This document shows, piece after piece, positions 25,173 through 34,142 of a stretch of DNA of 64,000 nucleotides. Numbering within the stretch: position 1 is the stretch's first letter; every line of letters starts with the position of its first letter. The position numbers were made by a program, and so were the translations under genes. The notes under the pieces were generated by a model. The model saw nothing but the letters and a program-made list of their open reading frames with translations, ran no database searches and was not told the DNA's origin. The stretch comes from an uncultured Spartobacteria bacterium (GTDB lineage Bacteria; Verrucomicrobiota; Verrucomicrobiia; Chthoniobacterales; Terrimicrobiaceae): positions 1-64,000 of the forward strand of contig CALCJD010000011.1 of NCBI GenBank assembly GCA_937960895.1. Direction: 5' to 3'.

Positions 25173-25784
25173 TTACGTCACCGCCGTCTCCTCGCGAACC
25201 TCCAGCAGCCGGTGCAGGCTTTTGTGGAGGTCTTCGAGCGGGGTCAGTTCATTGAGAATTTTGGCCTGGAGAAGGGCGCCCTGAAACAGGGAAAAAACCC
25301 GCTCGGCCGCCTCCCGGGCGTCTCCCGACGCCACGATCCCCTCGGCCTGGGCGTCGCGGATGGCGGATTCGAAATACCGGACGTACCGCCCCACGATCTC
25401 CGCGGCCTTGGCACGGATGGTCTCCTCCTGCGTGCTGAGTTCCGCGCCGAGGGTCATCATCGGACAGCCGAGGATTTTGCCGTGGGTGGCCAGGGTCTGG
25501 CGCTGGCACTCAAGGACATTTTGGCAATAACGCTCCAGACGTTTGAGCGGCGGCAACTGGGGGGAAAAAATCGCGTCGAGGTCCGGCTGTTTGGCTTTCC
25601 AGTCGGCCTCCATGGCGGCCACGGTGAGATCGGCCTTGGACGGGAAGAAATGGTAAAAACTGCCCTTTTTAACCTCCGCCTTGCGGCAGATGTCGTCCAC
25701 ACTCACCGCGCCGTAACTGCTCTCCCAAATGAGCTCCATCGCCGTGCGGAGCAGGCGGCATTTGGATTCACATTCCGGGCGCAT
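25173..25784 (-). CDS. TetR/AcrR family transcriptional repressor
   Basis: 203 residues. N-terminal HTH: LLRTAMELIWESSYGAVSVD, then DICRKAEVKKGSFYHFFPSK, the usual recognition helix (about residues 29-48). A C-terminal ligand-binding all-helical domain follows, with Cys at ECQRQ and LGCPMM that could sense electrophiles as in NemR, though this is inference. It probably represses itself and the six genes downstream through two matching operators. Confidence 0.92.
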   Translation of the reverse strand: MRPECESKCRLLRTAMELIWESSYGAVSVDDICRKAEVKKGSFYHFFPSKADLTVAAMEADWKAKQPDLDAIFSPQLPPLKRLERYCQNVLECQRQTLATHGKILGCPMMTLGAELSTQEETIRAKAAEIVGRYVRYFESAIRDAQAEGIVASGDAREAAERVFSLFQGALLQAKILNELTPLEDLHKSLHRLLEVREETAVT

Positions 25785-25797
25785 AAATCCAAATTAG

Positions 25798-25813
25798 TTG
25801 ACCGGTCGGTCAA
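25798..25813. promoter_or_regulatory. TetR-type operator, copy 2 (before tetR)
   Basis: TTGACCGGTCGGTCAA, a palindrome with arms TTGACCG/CGGTCAA around a GT centre, starting 14 bp upstream of the tetR ATG. It sits where a TetR autorepressor would block its own promoter. It could also affect the divergent SBF-like transporter gene starting at 25960. Confidence 0.75.
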
Positions 25814-25959
25814 GTCAAGGGAAATTTTCCGTCCGGTCGGGGACCCGGGAGCCGAGAGGAACCGTCCGAGGGCGGTACGCCGACGAAGAAGAGACTGGTC
25901 CGGGGAAGGAATTCGGGGGATGGTGGCGGTTTCCGCGGGATCGTCCCGCTTTCCATGAG

Positions 25960-26970
25960 ATGACAAGCAAAGTTCACTGGATCCGCAGCAACGGCTTTCT
26001 TCTGGGCCTCGGCCTGGTGGTGGTCCTTGCCTTTCTTTTTCCCGAGCCGGGCGCCCGCGACGGATGGATGCATGCCGAGGTGGTCAACAATTTCGGCATT
26101 GCGCTCATTCTTTTCCTGCAGGGTCTTTCGCTGGCCTTTGAAAAGGTGCGTTCCGGCGCCGGCAACTGGCGGCTGCACACCATCATTCAGGTTTTCACCT
26201 TTGTGGTGTTTCCGATCATCGGCATGCTGATGGACGCGATCATTCCGCGCCTTTGGCCCGCCGAGCCGCTGGCCCTGCGTCAGGGCATCCTTTTTCTCTG
26301 TGTGCTGCCTTCGACCGTTTCCACGTCGGTCGTCTTCACGGCGGTCGCCCGCGGCAACACGCCGGGGGCGCTGTTCAACGCGGCCTTTTCGAACATCATT
26401 GGCGTGCTCCTCACCCCGGTGCTGGTGCAGCTGCTCATGCAGAAGACGGGCAGCAGCGCGCCCTTCCTGCCGTTGCTGGGCAAGATTGTTCTGCTCACCC
26501 TTGTGCCCTTTGCCGCCGGAATGCTGCTGCGGCCGGTGGTGAAACACTGGGTCGACACCCACAAGGCCTGGACGACCCGGCTGAGCAATGCGGTGATCCT
26601 GTTCATCGTCTACACCGCCTTCTGTGATTCCGTGACCGGACAGATCTGGCAGCGCTACGGACTGGGGCTCACCGGGGTCATTTTCCTGATCGCGGCCGGG
26701 CTGTTCGCGGTGATCTCCTTCCTCGTCCTCGGCACCAACCGAGTGCTGGGGCTTTCCCGGGAGGATGCCATCGCGTCGTATTTTTGTTCCGTGAAAAAAA
26801 CCCTCGCGATGGGTGTGCCCCTGGCGATGCTCATTTTCGGCGAAAACGCCGACGTGTCCCTCATCCTGCTGCCGATCATGTTTTATCATCCGATGCAGCT
26901 GCTGGTGAACGGCATCCTCGCCAATCACTGGGGCCGGCAGGCGCACGGGCACTCCCACACGCACGGATGA
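25960..26970 (+). CDS. Bile acid:sodium symporter (SBF)-like family transporter
   Basis: 336 residues from the ATG at 25960; the upstream extension of the frame overlaps the tetR promoter. About ten hydrophobic helices fit the SBF-like (PF13593/RCH-type) fold. Conserved features: FGIALILFLQGLSLAFEK, VLPSTVSTSVVFTAVARGN, FSNIIGVLLTP and SVKKTLAMGVPLA. The family includes Na+-coupled organic anion carriers; the substrate is unknown. A His-rich tail (HGHSHTHG) might bind metal. Confidence 0.88.
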   Translation: MTSKVHWIRSNGFLLGLGLVVVLAFLFPEPGARDGWMHAEVVNNFGIALILFLQGLSLAFEKVRSGAGNWRLHTIIQVFTFVVFPIIGMLMDAIIPRLWPAEPLALRQGILFLCVLPSTVSTSVVFTAVARGNTPGALFNAAFSNIIGVLLTPVLVQLLMQKTGSSAPFLPLLGKIVLLTLVPFAAGMLLRPVVKHWVDTHKAWTTRLSNAVILFIVYTAFCDSVTGQIWQRYGLGLTGVIFLIAAGLFAVISFLVLGTNRVLGLSREDAIASYFCSVKKTLAMGVPLAMLIFGENADVSLILLPIMFYHPMQLLVNGILANHWGRQAHGHSHTHG

Positions 26971-27026
26971 GTTTCTCCCCGCCCGCGCCCGCCCGAAGCC
27001 GGGAACGGGGGCGCGGACATGTTTCG

Positions 27027-27057
27027 CGCCGATGACCGGCCGGCCCGGTCATCGGCG
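27027..27057. terminator. Strong hairpin between convergent genes
   Basis: A 13-bp perfect stem, CGCCGATGACCGG (27027-27039) with CCGGTCATCGGCG (27045-27057), around a 5-nt CCGGC loop, between the ends of the SBF-like gene (plus) and purL (minus). No U run follows on either strand, so it is a plausible bidirectional or Rho-aided terminator only. Confidence 0.4.
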
Positions 27058-27066
27058 GGACCGGAC

Positions 27067-29295
27067 TCAGGCCATCAGATTGCCGATCGTATTCGCCCAC
27101 GCGTCGTGGAGCGTCGGGATGTCCCATTCGAAGGTCGTGCCGTCGGCCTTGACGATGAAGCCCGGTCCGGCGGTGACCGTGCCGAGCACACGAACGGGAA
27201 CGCCGTGCTTTTCGATCAGGGTCCTGGCCGCCCCGACATTTTCCGCCTTCACGGAAACGACCACGCGGGATTGCGACTCGTTGAAGAGAAGCACCTCGGG
27301 GCTGAGTCCGGTGGTGCCGAAATCGATGTCGGCGCCCAACTGCGGTTCGGCGGAGAGGCAGCATTCGGCCAGGGCGACGCCCAGACCGCCTTCAGAGCAA
27401 TCGTGCGCGCTGGCGATGAGGCCCGCCCGGATGGCGGCGCGGAGACCTTCGTGAAGCGCCTTTTCCCTGGCGTAGTCGAGTTTCGGCGGCGCACCGGCCT
27501 TGCGTCCATGCAGCACCTTGAGGAAATGGGAGGCCCCGAGTTCGTCGCCGAGTTCGCCGAGGAGCAGGATGGTGTCACCGGCCTGCTTGAAGGCCTGGGT
27601 GGTGACGTGGGCGGGATCCTCGATGAGGCCGACCATGCCCACGGTGGGCGTGGGGTCGATGGCTCCGGCGGGATTTTGATTGTAGAGGCTCACATTGCCG
27701 CCGGTGACCGGGGTGGAAAATTCGCGGCAGGCCTCGGCCATGCCTTCCACGGCCTCGCGGAGCTGGAGGAAGTTTTCCGGATTGTGCGGATTGCCGAAGT
27801 TCAGGTTGTCGGTGACCGCGAGGGGCACCGCACCGGAGCAGGCGAGGTTGCGGGCGGCCTCCGCGACGGCGATGCGGGCACCTTCGCGCGGATCCTGTTT
27901 GCAATAAATGGCGTTGCAGTCCGAGGTGGCCGCCAGGATGCGATTGGCTTCCCGAACCACAAAAACGGCCGCGTCGGAGCCCGGAAGCACGGTCGCGCCG
28001 AGGCGGACCATGTGGTCGTATTGCCGCCAGACCCAGCGTTTGCTGGCGATACTGGGATCGGCCAAGAGCCGCGGCAGCGCGGCCGGAACGTACACCGGGG
28101 CCAGCGAGGAAAGGTCGAGCGGCTCGGGGGTCTTTTTCTCCGCGTATTCGCGGTGGTACACCGGCGCCTCGTCGGCAAGGGCGCGGGCGGGAATTTCCAC
28201 CACGGTCACCCCGTTGTTCTTCACGCGCATGAATCCGTCGTCCTTCACCTCGCCGATCTGCGCGTAGGGCAGGTCCCATTTTTCGAAGATTTCCTTCACC
28301 TTGGACTCCTGACCCTTCTTCACGATGACGAGCATGCGCTCCTGGGATTCGCTGAGGAGGATTTCGTAGGGGGTCATGCCCGTCTCGCGCTTGGGCACGA
28401 GGGCGAGGTCGATCTCGACGCCGGTACCTCCGCGGCTGGCGGTTTCGCAGGTCGAGCAGGTCAGGCCGGCCGCACCCATGTCCTGGATGCCGGCCACGCA
28501 GCCGCTGGCAAGAAGCTCGAGGCAGGCCTCGAGAAGGAGCTTTTCGCGGAAGGGATCGCCGACCTGCACGGCCGGGCGGTCCTCCTTCGATTCCTCGGTG
28601 AGGTCGCGCGAGGCAAAGGCGGCGCCGGCGAGGCCGTCCCGGCCGGTCTCGGCGCCGACATAAAACACGGGGTTGCCCACCCCGACCGCCCCGCCGCGGG
28701 CAATCTGGTCGTGGCGCAGGACGCCGAGGCAGAAGACGTTCACCAGCGGATTGCCGGAATAGGATTCGTCAAAATACACCTCGCCGCCGATGGTGGGGAT
28801 GCCGATGCAGTTGCCGTAATGCGAGATGCCGCTCACCACCCCGGCAAAAAGCCGGCGGTTGGTCCGGGCCTCGGGGGTGTCGCCCTCGATGGGGCCGAAG
28901 CGCAGGGAATTGAGGCTGAAAACGGGGCGCGCGCCCATCGTGAAGATGTCGCGAATGATGCCGCCCACGCCCGTCGCCGCGCCCTGGAAGGGCTCGATGG
29001 CGCTCGGGTGGTTGTGGCTCTCCATTTTGAAGGCCACCGCCCAGCCGCCGCCGATGTCGATCACGCCGGCGTTTTCCTCACCCGCCTTGACGAGAACCTT
29101 TTCGCCGGTGGTGGGGAATTTTTTCAGCTCGGGCCGCGAGTTTTTGTACGAGCAGTGCTCGCTCCACATGACGGAAAAAACGCCCAGCTCGGTGAAGTTC
29201 GGTTCGCGCCCGAGAATGGCAAGGATGCGCTCGTATTCCTCGGGCGTGATGCCGTGCTTGGCGATGAGTTCGGGAGTGATGGCGGGATCGGACAT
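27067..29295 (-). CDS. purL: Phosphoribosylformylglycinamidine synthase, PurL subunit
   Basis: 742 residues, the small PurL type that works with separate PurQ and PurS. Start at 29295 (MSDPAITPELIAKHGITPEE), two bases after the purQ stop; the open frame continues upstream in purQ. Motifs: FSVMWSEHCSYKNSR, KMESHNHPSAIEPFQGAATG and GGVVSGISHYGN-type nucleotide-binding loops. It makes FGAM from FGAR, ATP and ammonia supplied by PurQ. Confidence 0.96.
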   Translation of the reverse strand: MSDPAITPELIAKHGITPEEYERILAILGREPNFTELGVFSVMWSEHCSYKNSRPELKKFPTTGEKVLVKAGEENAGVIDIGGGWAVAFKMESHNHPSAIEPFQGAATGVGGIIRDIFTMGARPVFSLNSLRFGPIEGDTPEARTNRRLFAGVVSGISHYGNCIGIPTIGGEVYFDESYSGNPLVNVFCLGVLRHDQIARGGAVGVGNPVFYVGAETGRDGLAGAAFASRDLTEESKEDRPAVQVGDPFREKLLLEACLELLASGCVAGIQDMGAAGLTCSTCETASRGGTGVEIDLALVPKRETGMTPYEILLSESQERMLVIVKKGQESKVKEIFEKWDLPYAQIGEVKDDGFMRVKNNGVTVVEIPARALADEAPVYHREYAEKKTPEPLDLSSLAPVYVPAALPRLLADPSIASKRWVWRQYDHMVRLGATVLPGSDAAVFVVREANRILAATSDCNAIYCKQDPREGARIAVAEAARNLACSGAVPLAVTDNLNFGNPHNPENFLQLREAVEGMAEACREFSTPVTGGNVSLYNQNPAGAIDPTPTVGMVGLIEDPAHVTTQAFKQAGDTILLLGELGDELGASHFLKVLHGRKAGAPPKLDYAREKALHEGLRAAIRAGLIASAHDCSEGGLGVALAECCLSAEPQLGADIDFGTTGLSPEVLLFNESQSRVVVSVKAENVGAARTLIEKHGVPVRVLGTVTAGPGFIVKADGTTFEWDIPTLHDAWANTIGNLMA

Positions 29296-29297
29296 GA

Positions 29298-29981
29298 TCA
29301 GACGGAGAGCAGGCTTTGGAAGATGGCGCGGCCGTCGGTGCTGCCGAGAAGGGCGTCGCAGGCGCGCTCGGGGTGGGGCATGAGGCCAAACACATTGCCG
29401 GCCTCGTTGCAGATGCCGGCGATGTTGTTCCGGGAGCCGTTCGGATTCGCCTCGGGAGTCACCTCGCCGCGGGCATTGCAATACCGGACCAGCACGCGGT
29501 TTTCGGCCTCGAGTTTTTCGATGGTGGCGTCGTCGGCGAAATAACACCCCTCGCCGTGCGCAATGGGAATGCGCAGCACGTCGCCCTGGGAGAGCGTGCG
29601 GGTGAAGCGGGTCGAGGCATTCTCCACCCGCAGGTGCACATGCTCGCAGATGAAATGCAGGTCGCGGTTGCGCACCAGCGCACCCGGCAGGAGGTGGGAT
29701 TCGCAGAGGATCTGGAAGCCGTTGCAGATGCCGATCACCGGACCGCCCTCGGCGGCGAATTTTTTCACGGCGGCCATGATGGGCGAAAAACGCGCGATGG
29801 CGCCGCAGCGCAGATAGTCCCCGTAGGAAAACCCTCCGGGCACCACCACGACGTCAAATCCGGCGAGCGAGGAATCCTTGTGCCACACATAATCGGCGGA
29901 GGCCCCCTCAAACGTCTGCAGGGCGCGGAGGCAATCCTGGTCGCAATTGGACCCCGGGAAGCGAATGACGGCAAATTTCAT
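29298..29981 (-). CDS. purQ: Phosphoribosylformylglycinamidine synthase, glutaminase PurQ
   Basis: 227 residues, class I glutamine amidotransferase. Nucleophile Cys86 lies in GICNGFQIL; the His-Glu of the triad is in PHPERACDALLG near the C-terminus; FPGSNCDQDC is the family N-terminus. It hydrolyses glutamine and channels ammonia to PurL. Order purS-purQ-purL with 24-bp and 2-bp gaps. Confidence 0.96.
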   Translation of the reverse strand: MKFAVIRFPGSNCDQDCLRALQTFEGASADYVWHKDSSLAGFDVVVVPGGFSYGDYLRCGAIARFSPIMAAVKKFAAEGGPVIGICNGFQILCESHLLPGALVRNRDLHFICEHVHLRVENASTRFTRTLSQGDVLRIPIAHGEGCYFADDATIEKLEAENRVLVRYCNARGEVTPEANPNGSRNNIAGICNEAGNVFGLMPHPERACDALLGSTDGRAIFQSLLSV

Positions 29982-30005
29982 GGAGAAAGGGAGAACCCGG
30001 GTTTC

Positions 30006-30236
30006 TCAGAGAATCTGGATCGAATAATCCTCAATGACGGGGTTGGAGAGCAGGTCGCGGGCGATTTCGTGCAGTTTCGCCTCATCGGGGGCGGAGGGAA
30101 ACTCGATTTCGATGGACTTGCCCACGCGCACGCGGCCCACGGATTCCAGGCCGAGGTGTTTCATGGCCTCGGCGGTGGCGGCCCCCTGCGGGTCGAGCAC
30201 GGAAGGTTTTGGCATCACGGTAACGATGGCTTTCAT
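30006..30236 (-). CDS. purS: Phosphoribosylformylglycinamidine synthase, PurS subunit
   Basis: 76 residues (MKAIVTVMPKPSVLDPQG start). Small alpha/beta protein that bridges PurQ and PurL. GLESVGRVRVGKSIEIE and NPVIEDYSIQIL are typical. The ATG at 30236 is chosen over upstream in-frame starts because the family begins with this strand. It is 24 bp ahead of purQ. Confidence 0.93.
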   Translation of the reverse strand: MKAIVTVMPKPSVLDPQGAATAEAMKHLGLESVGRVRVGKSIEIEFPSAPDEAKLHEIARDLLSNPVIEDYSIQIL

Positions 30237-30277
30237 TCGATGAGAATTTCGTGTCCGCGGCCCGCGGACAAGCGGAT

Positions 30278-31849
30278 TTATGATTTGCGACGGCGATAGA
30301 CCTCCACGCCGCATCCGAGGGCGGCGATCCCCAGACAGGCCATGGAAAAAATTTCGCCGTGGCGGGTGTAGAAGGTTTTTTTGGGGGTCACGGGAACATT
30401 GACCTGACCGATGAGCACGCCCTCGAAAAACGTGCTGCCGGCCTCGTTTTTGAGGATGTTGGTCGGACGGCCGAAACGGTCGATGATGCCGGTCACGCCC
30501 GTATTGGCCGCGCGCACCATGGGGAGTTTGGTTTCGGCGCAGCGGAAGATGGCATGGTTGAAATGCTGCCGGGAACCCGCGCTGTCGAGGAACCAGCCGT
30601 CATTGGTCACGGTCACAAACAACTGCGCCCCCAGGTCCGCGAACCGGCGGGCCAGGTCCCCCAGCGTGTCCTCGAAGCAGATGAGCGGACCGACCTTCAC
30701 CGGCTTGTGCGCCATGTCGAGGAGTTGGGGACCCGGACCGAACTGGAAATCGTCCGGCACGAGGTCGCCGACAATCATGGCAAAAAGCGGAAATGAATCG
30801 CGCAGGGGCACATATTCCCCGAAGGGCACAAGGTGCACCTTGCGGTAGATGGCATACTTGCCGCCCCGTTCGGTGAGCATGGCGGCGGCGTTGTAATCGC
30901 CGAAGACCGTGCCAAACAGGAAATCCCCCTCGTGTTTTTCGGCGATGCCGCGGACGGCGTCCCAGTTTTTCTGATCGGCGAAGGCGGGTCGCGGCGTGGC
31001 CGCCTCCGGCCAGATGAGCAGGTCGGGCTTCATGGCAAGGGCGGTCTCCGAGAGGCGGACGTGTTTTTCGAGAATGGCCTCCTCGTTGACCAGGTCGCGC
31101 TTCTCATCCACCGGCACGTTGCCCTGCACCGCGGCCACGCTGAGAGGCAGGGATTCCTCCGGCTTGGCGAAGAGCTGACGGACCCCGTAGCCGAAAACCA
31201 CCGCCACGAGCGCCACGGTGAGGCTGAAATCGTAATGCGGACGCAGGGCGTGGCGGCCGATCTCCATTTTCAGGCGTTTGGCCGTGATGACGATCATCAC
31301 GTTGACCATCACGAGGAGAAACGACAGCCCGCCCACGCCGGTGATGTCCACGATCTGAATCAGGGCAAGGTTGTCGTGCAGGGCGATGCCGAGGGAATTC
31401 CAGGAAAAACCGGTGAAAAGCTCCCCGCGCACCCATTCCAGTCCGGTCCACAGCGCCGCCGAAAGCGACGCGACGCGCAGGTTGTTCCAGGATTTCAGCC
31501 AGACGGGTTTGGCTTCATACGGGGACTGGCGCGGACGCAGCAGGACGCCGGTGATGACCGCCCACAGCGCCGGATAGACGGCCAGGTAGGCCGACAGGGC
31601 AAACCAGCCGAGGGCCGTCACGGTGGTGAGCCAGTGCAGGCTGCCGAGGAAATAGGCCAGACCGGTCACGTAGCCGAGGAGGAGCTGACGCCAGTCCTCG
31701 TGTTTCTGCCAGGGTTCGGAAAACCAGAGGGCGGCCAGCAGCGGGGTGAGGGCAAACCAGGCAAAGCCGCCCTGATCCACCGGCGCAAAACACAGCGCCA
31801 GCATCAAACCGCTCGCGAGCGCACACAACCATGGCCAGAGTTTTTTCAT
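30278..31849 (-). CDS. lnt: Apolipoprotein N-acyltransferase
   Basis: 523 residues from the ATG at 31849. Several N-terminal TM helices, then a periplasmic carbon-nitrogen hydrolase domain with the Glu-Lys-Cys triad in WPEAATPRP, IYRKVHLVPFGEYVP and PLICFEDTLG, and a last TM helix before the basic tail (YRRRKS). Lnt adds the third acyl chain to lipoproteins, which fits the lipoproteins in this window and a diderm envelope. It is 41 bp upstream of purS, possibly one operon. Confidence 0.94.
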   Translation of the reverse strand: MKKLWPWLCALASGLMLALCFAPVDQGGFAWFALTPLLAALWFSEPWQKHEDWRQLLLGYVTGLAYFLGSLHWLTTVTALGWFALSAYLAVYPALWAVITGVLLRPRQSPYEAKPVWLKSWNNLRVASLSAALWTGLEWVRGELFTGFSWNSLGIALHDNLALIQIVDITGVGGLSFLLVMVNVMIVITAKRLKMEIGRHALRPHYDFSLTVALVAVVFGYGVRQLFAKPEESLPLSVAAVQGNVPVDEKRDLVNEEAILEKHVRLSETALAMKPDLLIWPEAATPRPAFADQKNWDAVRGIAEKHEGDFLFGTVFGDYNAAAMLTERGGKYAIYRKVHLVPFGEYVPLRDSFPLFAMIVGDLVPDDFQFGPGPQLLDMAHKPVKVGPLICFEDTLGDLARRFADLGAQLFVTVTNDGWFLDSAGSRQHFNHAIFRCAETKLPMVRAANTGVTGIIDRFGRPTNILKNEAGSTFFEGVLIGQVNVPVTPKKTFYTRHGEIFSMACLGIAALGCGVEVYRRRKS

Positions 31850-31946
31850 CGAGCAGGAAAGCAAACACGGCGCGCGGCGCGGCGCCAAGGTGTTTTCCCC
31901 AGGAAAATCAGTGGATTCCCGGAAGGTCCTGGTTTAGTTCATCGCC

Positions 31947-32828
31947 ATGTCCAAGAAGGTCAAAATCGGGCTCGTCCAAAACCGCTGCACGATCAATCCC
32001 GCGGAAAACATCGCCGCCGCCGAGCGGGGCATCCGTGAAGCCGCCGCGCAGGGCGCGCAGATCGTCTGCCTGCAGGAACTGTTCACCTCGGTCTATTTCT
32101 GCCAGGTCGAGGACCACAAATATTTCCAACTGGCGGAGCCGATTCCCGGACCCACCACGGAAAAGATGCAGGCGCTCGCGAAGGAACTCGGCGTGGTCAT
32201 CATCGCCTCGCTGTTCGAACGCCGCGCGCCGGGGGTCTACCACAACACGGCGGCCGTGATCGACGCCGACGGATCCTATCTGGGCAAATACCGGAAGATG
32301 CACATTCCGGACGACCCGCTTTTCTACGAGAAGTTTTATTTCACGCCCGGCGACCTCGGCTTTCTGGCCTTCGACACCAAATTCGCCCGCATCGGCGTCT
32401 GCGTCTGCTGGGATCAATGGTATCCCGAGGCGGCGCGGCTCACCGCACTGCGCGGCGCGCAGATCCTCTTTTACCCGACCGCCATCGGCTGGCATCCCGG
32501 CGAAAAGGCGCAGTATGGCGAACGTCAGCATTCCTCGTGGGAAACCATCCAGCGCGGCCACGCCGTGGCCAACGGATGTTACGTCGCCGTGCCCAACCGC
32601 GTGGGCCACGAGGCGCCGGACGGCGGGGACGGCATTGAATTCTGGGGACAGAGCTTCATCTGCGATCCGTCGGGAATCATTTTGAAAAAGGCCTCCGTCG
32701 ACCGGGAGGAGGTGCTCGTGGCGGAGATCGACCTCGACACGGTGGACACCCAGCGGACGCACTGGCCGTTCCTGCGTGACCGCCGCATCGACGCCTACTC
32801 CGAAATCACCAAACGCCTGATCGACTGA
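31947..32828 (+). CDS. aguB: N-carbamoylputrescine amidase
   Basis: 293 residues of the nitrilase superfamily. Triad Glu44 (CLQELF), Lys117 (KYRKMHIPDDP) and Cys154 (VCVCWDQWYPE). The HIPDDPLFYEKFYFTPGD and CWDQWYPEAARLTALRGA segments are diagnostic of N-carbamoylputrescine amidases. It yields putrescine from agmatine via N-carbamoylputrescine; the deiminase AguA, often adjacent, is not in the window. Two bases separate it from the M14 peptidase gene. Confidence 0.93.
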   Translation: MSKKVKIGLVQNRCTINPAENIAAAERGIREAAAQGAQIVCLQELFTSVYFCQVEDHKYFQLAEPIPGPTTEKMQALAKELGVVIIASLFERRAPGVYHNTAAVIDADGSYLGKYRKMHIPDDPLFYEKFYFTPGDLGFLAFDTKFARIGVCVCWDQWYPEAARLTALRGAQILFYPTAIGWHPGEKAQYGERQHSSWETIQRGHAVANGCYVAVPNRVGHEAPDGGDGIEFWGQSFICDPSGIILKKASVDREEVLVAEIDLDTVDTQRTHWPFLRDRRIDAYSEITKRLID

Positions 32829-32830
32829 CC

Positions 32831-33613
32831 ATGCCGCGTCCCCTGCGGCATAACCGCCCGCACGATTATCCCGCCCTGATCCGCCGCTGGCGGAAGGTGG
32901 CCCGGGCGGCGGGACTGAGAATGCGGAAGTTCGCCCACGCCGGCGGCCAGGACCTGTTCGTCGTATCCAGTCCGCGCCCCGACCGCCGCGCGCCCGCGCT
33001 TTATTTCTCCGCGGCCATCCACGGCGACGAACCGGCTTCCTCGGAGGGATTGATTTCCTGGGCGGAAAAAAACCGGGGCCGTCTGTCCGACTGGAACCTG
33101 CTCATTTTTCCCTGCCTGAATCCGTGGGGATTGATCGCCAACTCCCGACTCGACGCGGAGGGACGCGACCTCAACCGGCTTTTCCACGACGACTCGGTCC
33201 CGCAGATCGCCGCCCACCGCGCCCTGCTGGGCGCGCGCCGCTTTGATCTGGCCATCACGCTGCATGAGGACTACGACGCGCAGGGCGTGTATCTTTACGA
33301 AGTTCCCGGACCCAAACCCTACTGGGGCGAGCACCTGATCCGCGCCGCGCGCAAACACCTGCCCATCGAAACGCGCCGCCGCATCGAGGGGCGCGCGGCC
33401 GCCAACGGCATCGTGCGCCGGGCGATCAAAACCGACCTCATGCCGACCTGGCCCGAGGCGTTCATCCTGCACTTTGCCCACTGTCCGCGTGTCTTCACGG
33501 TGGAAACGCCGTCGGAATTCCATTTCGACGACCGCGTGGCGGCACAAATCGCCCTCCTCGAGAAGGCGGTGGCCCTTTGCTGCCGGGAGGTCGCGAAACG
33601 CCCGGGAGACTGA
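32831..33613 (+). CDS. M14 family metallocarboxypeptidase-like protein
   Basis: 260 residues. Zinc ligands His64 and Glu67 (AAIHGDEPAS) and His145 (ITLHEDYD); substrate Arg region GRDLNRLF; a general-base Glu candidate in VFTVETPSEF. No signal peptide, so probably cytosolic. Co-transcribed with the amidase, but there is no known pathway link. Candidates are peptidase or succinylglutamate-desuccinylase-like amidohydrolase activities; the substrate is unknown. Confidence 0.85.
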   Translation: MPRPLRHNRPHDYPALIRRWRKVARAAGLRMRKFAHAGGQDLFVVSSPRPDRRAPALYFSAAIHGDEPASSEGLISWAEKNRGRLSDWNLLIFPCLNPWGLIANSRLDAEGRDLNRLFHDDSVPQIAAHRALLGARRFDLAITLHEDYDAQGVYLYEVPGPKPYWGEHLIRAARKHLPIETRRRIEGRAAANGIVRRAIKTDLMPTWPEAFILHFAHCPRVFTVETPSEFHFDDRVAAQIALLEKAVALCCREVAKRPGD

Positions 33614-33638
33614 GCTCCCGCCGGAGCGGCGGTCTCAG
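33610..33638. terminator. Imperfect hairpin between convergent gene ends
   Basis: CTGAGctCCCGCCG and CGGCGGtCTCAG form an imperfect stem that covers the last bases of the M14 gene (plus) and the stop of the cytosine deaminase gene (minus). No U run follows. It could serve both genes as a weak terminator. Confidence 0.3.
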
Positions 33639-34075
33639 ACCGCGATATCCTCGTTCCAGAGATCCGGGCGCGCCTGGATGAAGTCGCGCATCATGGCGAT
33701 GCATTCCCCATCGTTGAGCACCTCCAGTTCCACTCCCTGACTGCGCAGCCAGTCCTCCGCGCCCAGGAAGTTGACGTTTTCCGCGATGACAATTTTCGGA
33801 ATCTTGTAGAGGAGCGACGTGCCGCTGCACATCGGGCAGGGCGAGAGCGTGGTGTAGAGCACACATTCCCGGTAGACCGCGGCAGACTGCCGGCCGGCGT
33901 TTTTGAAGGCGCTCATCTCCCCATGAAGGAGGGGGTCGTTCAACTGGACGCGCATGTTGTGTCCGCGGCCGATGATTTTTCCCTGATGGACAATGACCGA
34001 TCCGATGGGAATGCCGCCTTCGGCCAGACCCTGTTTCGCCTCATCAATTGCCGCCTGCAGGAAGGGATCCCTCAT
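33635..34075 (-). CDS. Cytosine deaminase, yeast FCY1-type
   Basis: 146 residues from the ATG at 34075. The zinc site has HGE (His51, Glu53) and the Cys pair SPCPMC (Cys80, Cys83). Many short stretches match yeast cytosine deaminase rather than TadA or guanine deaminase: GGIPIG, GRGHNMR, LYTTLSPC, IPKIVIAENVNF, and a C-terminal FIQARPDLWNEDI. It would convert cytosine to uracil. Most characterised bacterial cytosine deaminases (CodA) are unrelated TIM-barrel enzymes. It follows the MMPL gene by 67 bp. Confidence 0.85.
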   Translation of the reverse strand: MRDPFLQAAIDEAKQGLAEGGIPIGSVIVHQGKIIGRGHNMRVQLNDPLLHGEMSAFKNAGRQSAAVYRECVLYTTLSPCPMCSGTSLLYKIPKIVIAENVNFLGAEDWLRSQGVELEVLNDGECIAMMRDFIQARPDLWNEDIAV

Positions 34076-34142
34076 ACCCGCACATCCAAGGCCAAAAGCC
34101 GCCGAAAGTCGAGCCGCCAGCCGGATGCCGGAGCGGGCCGCC

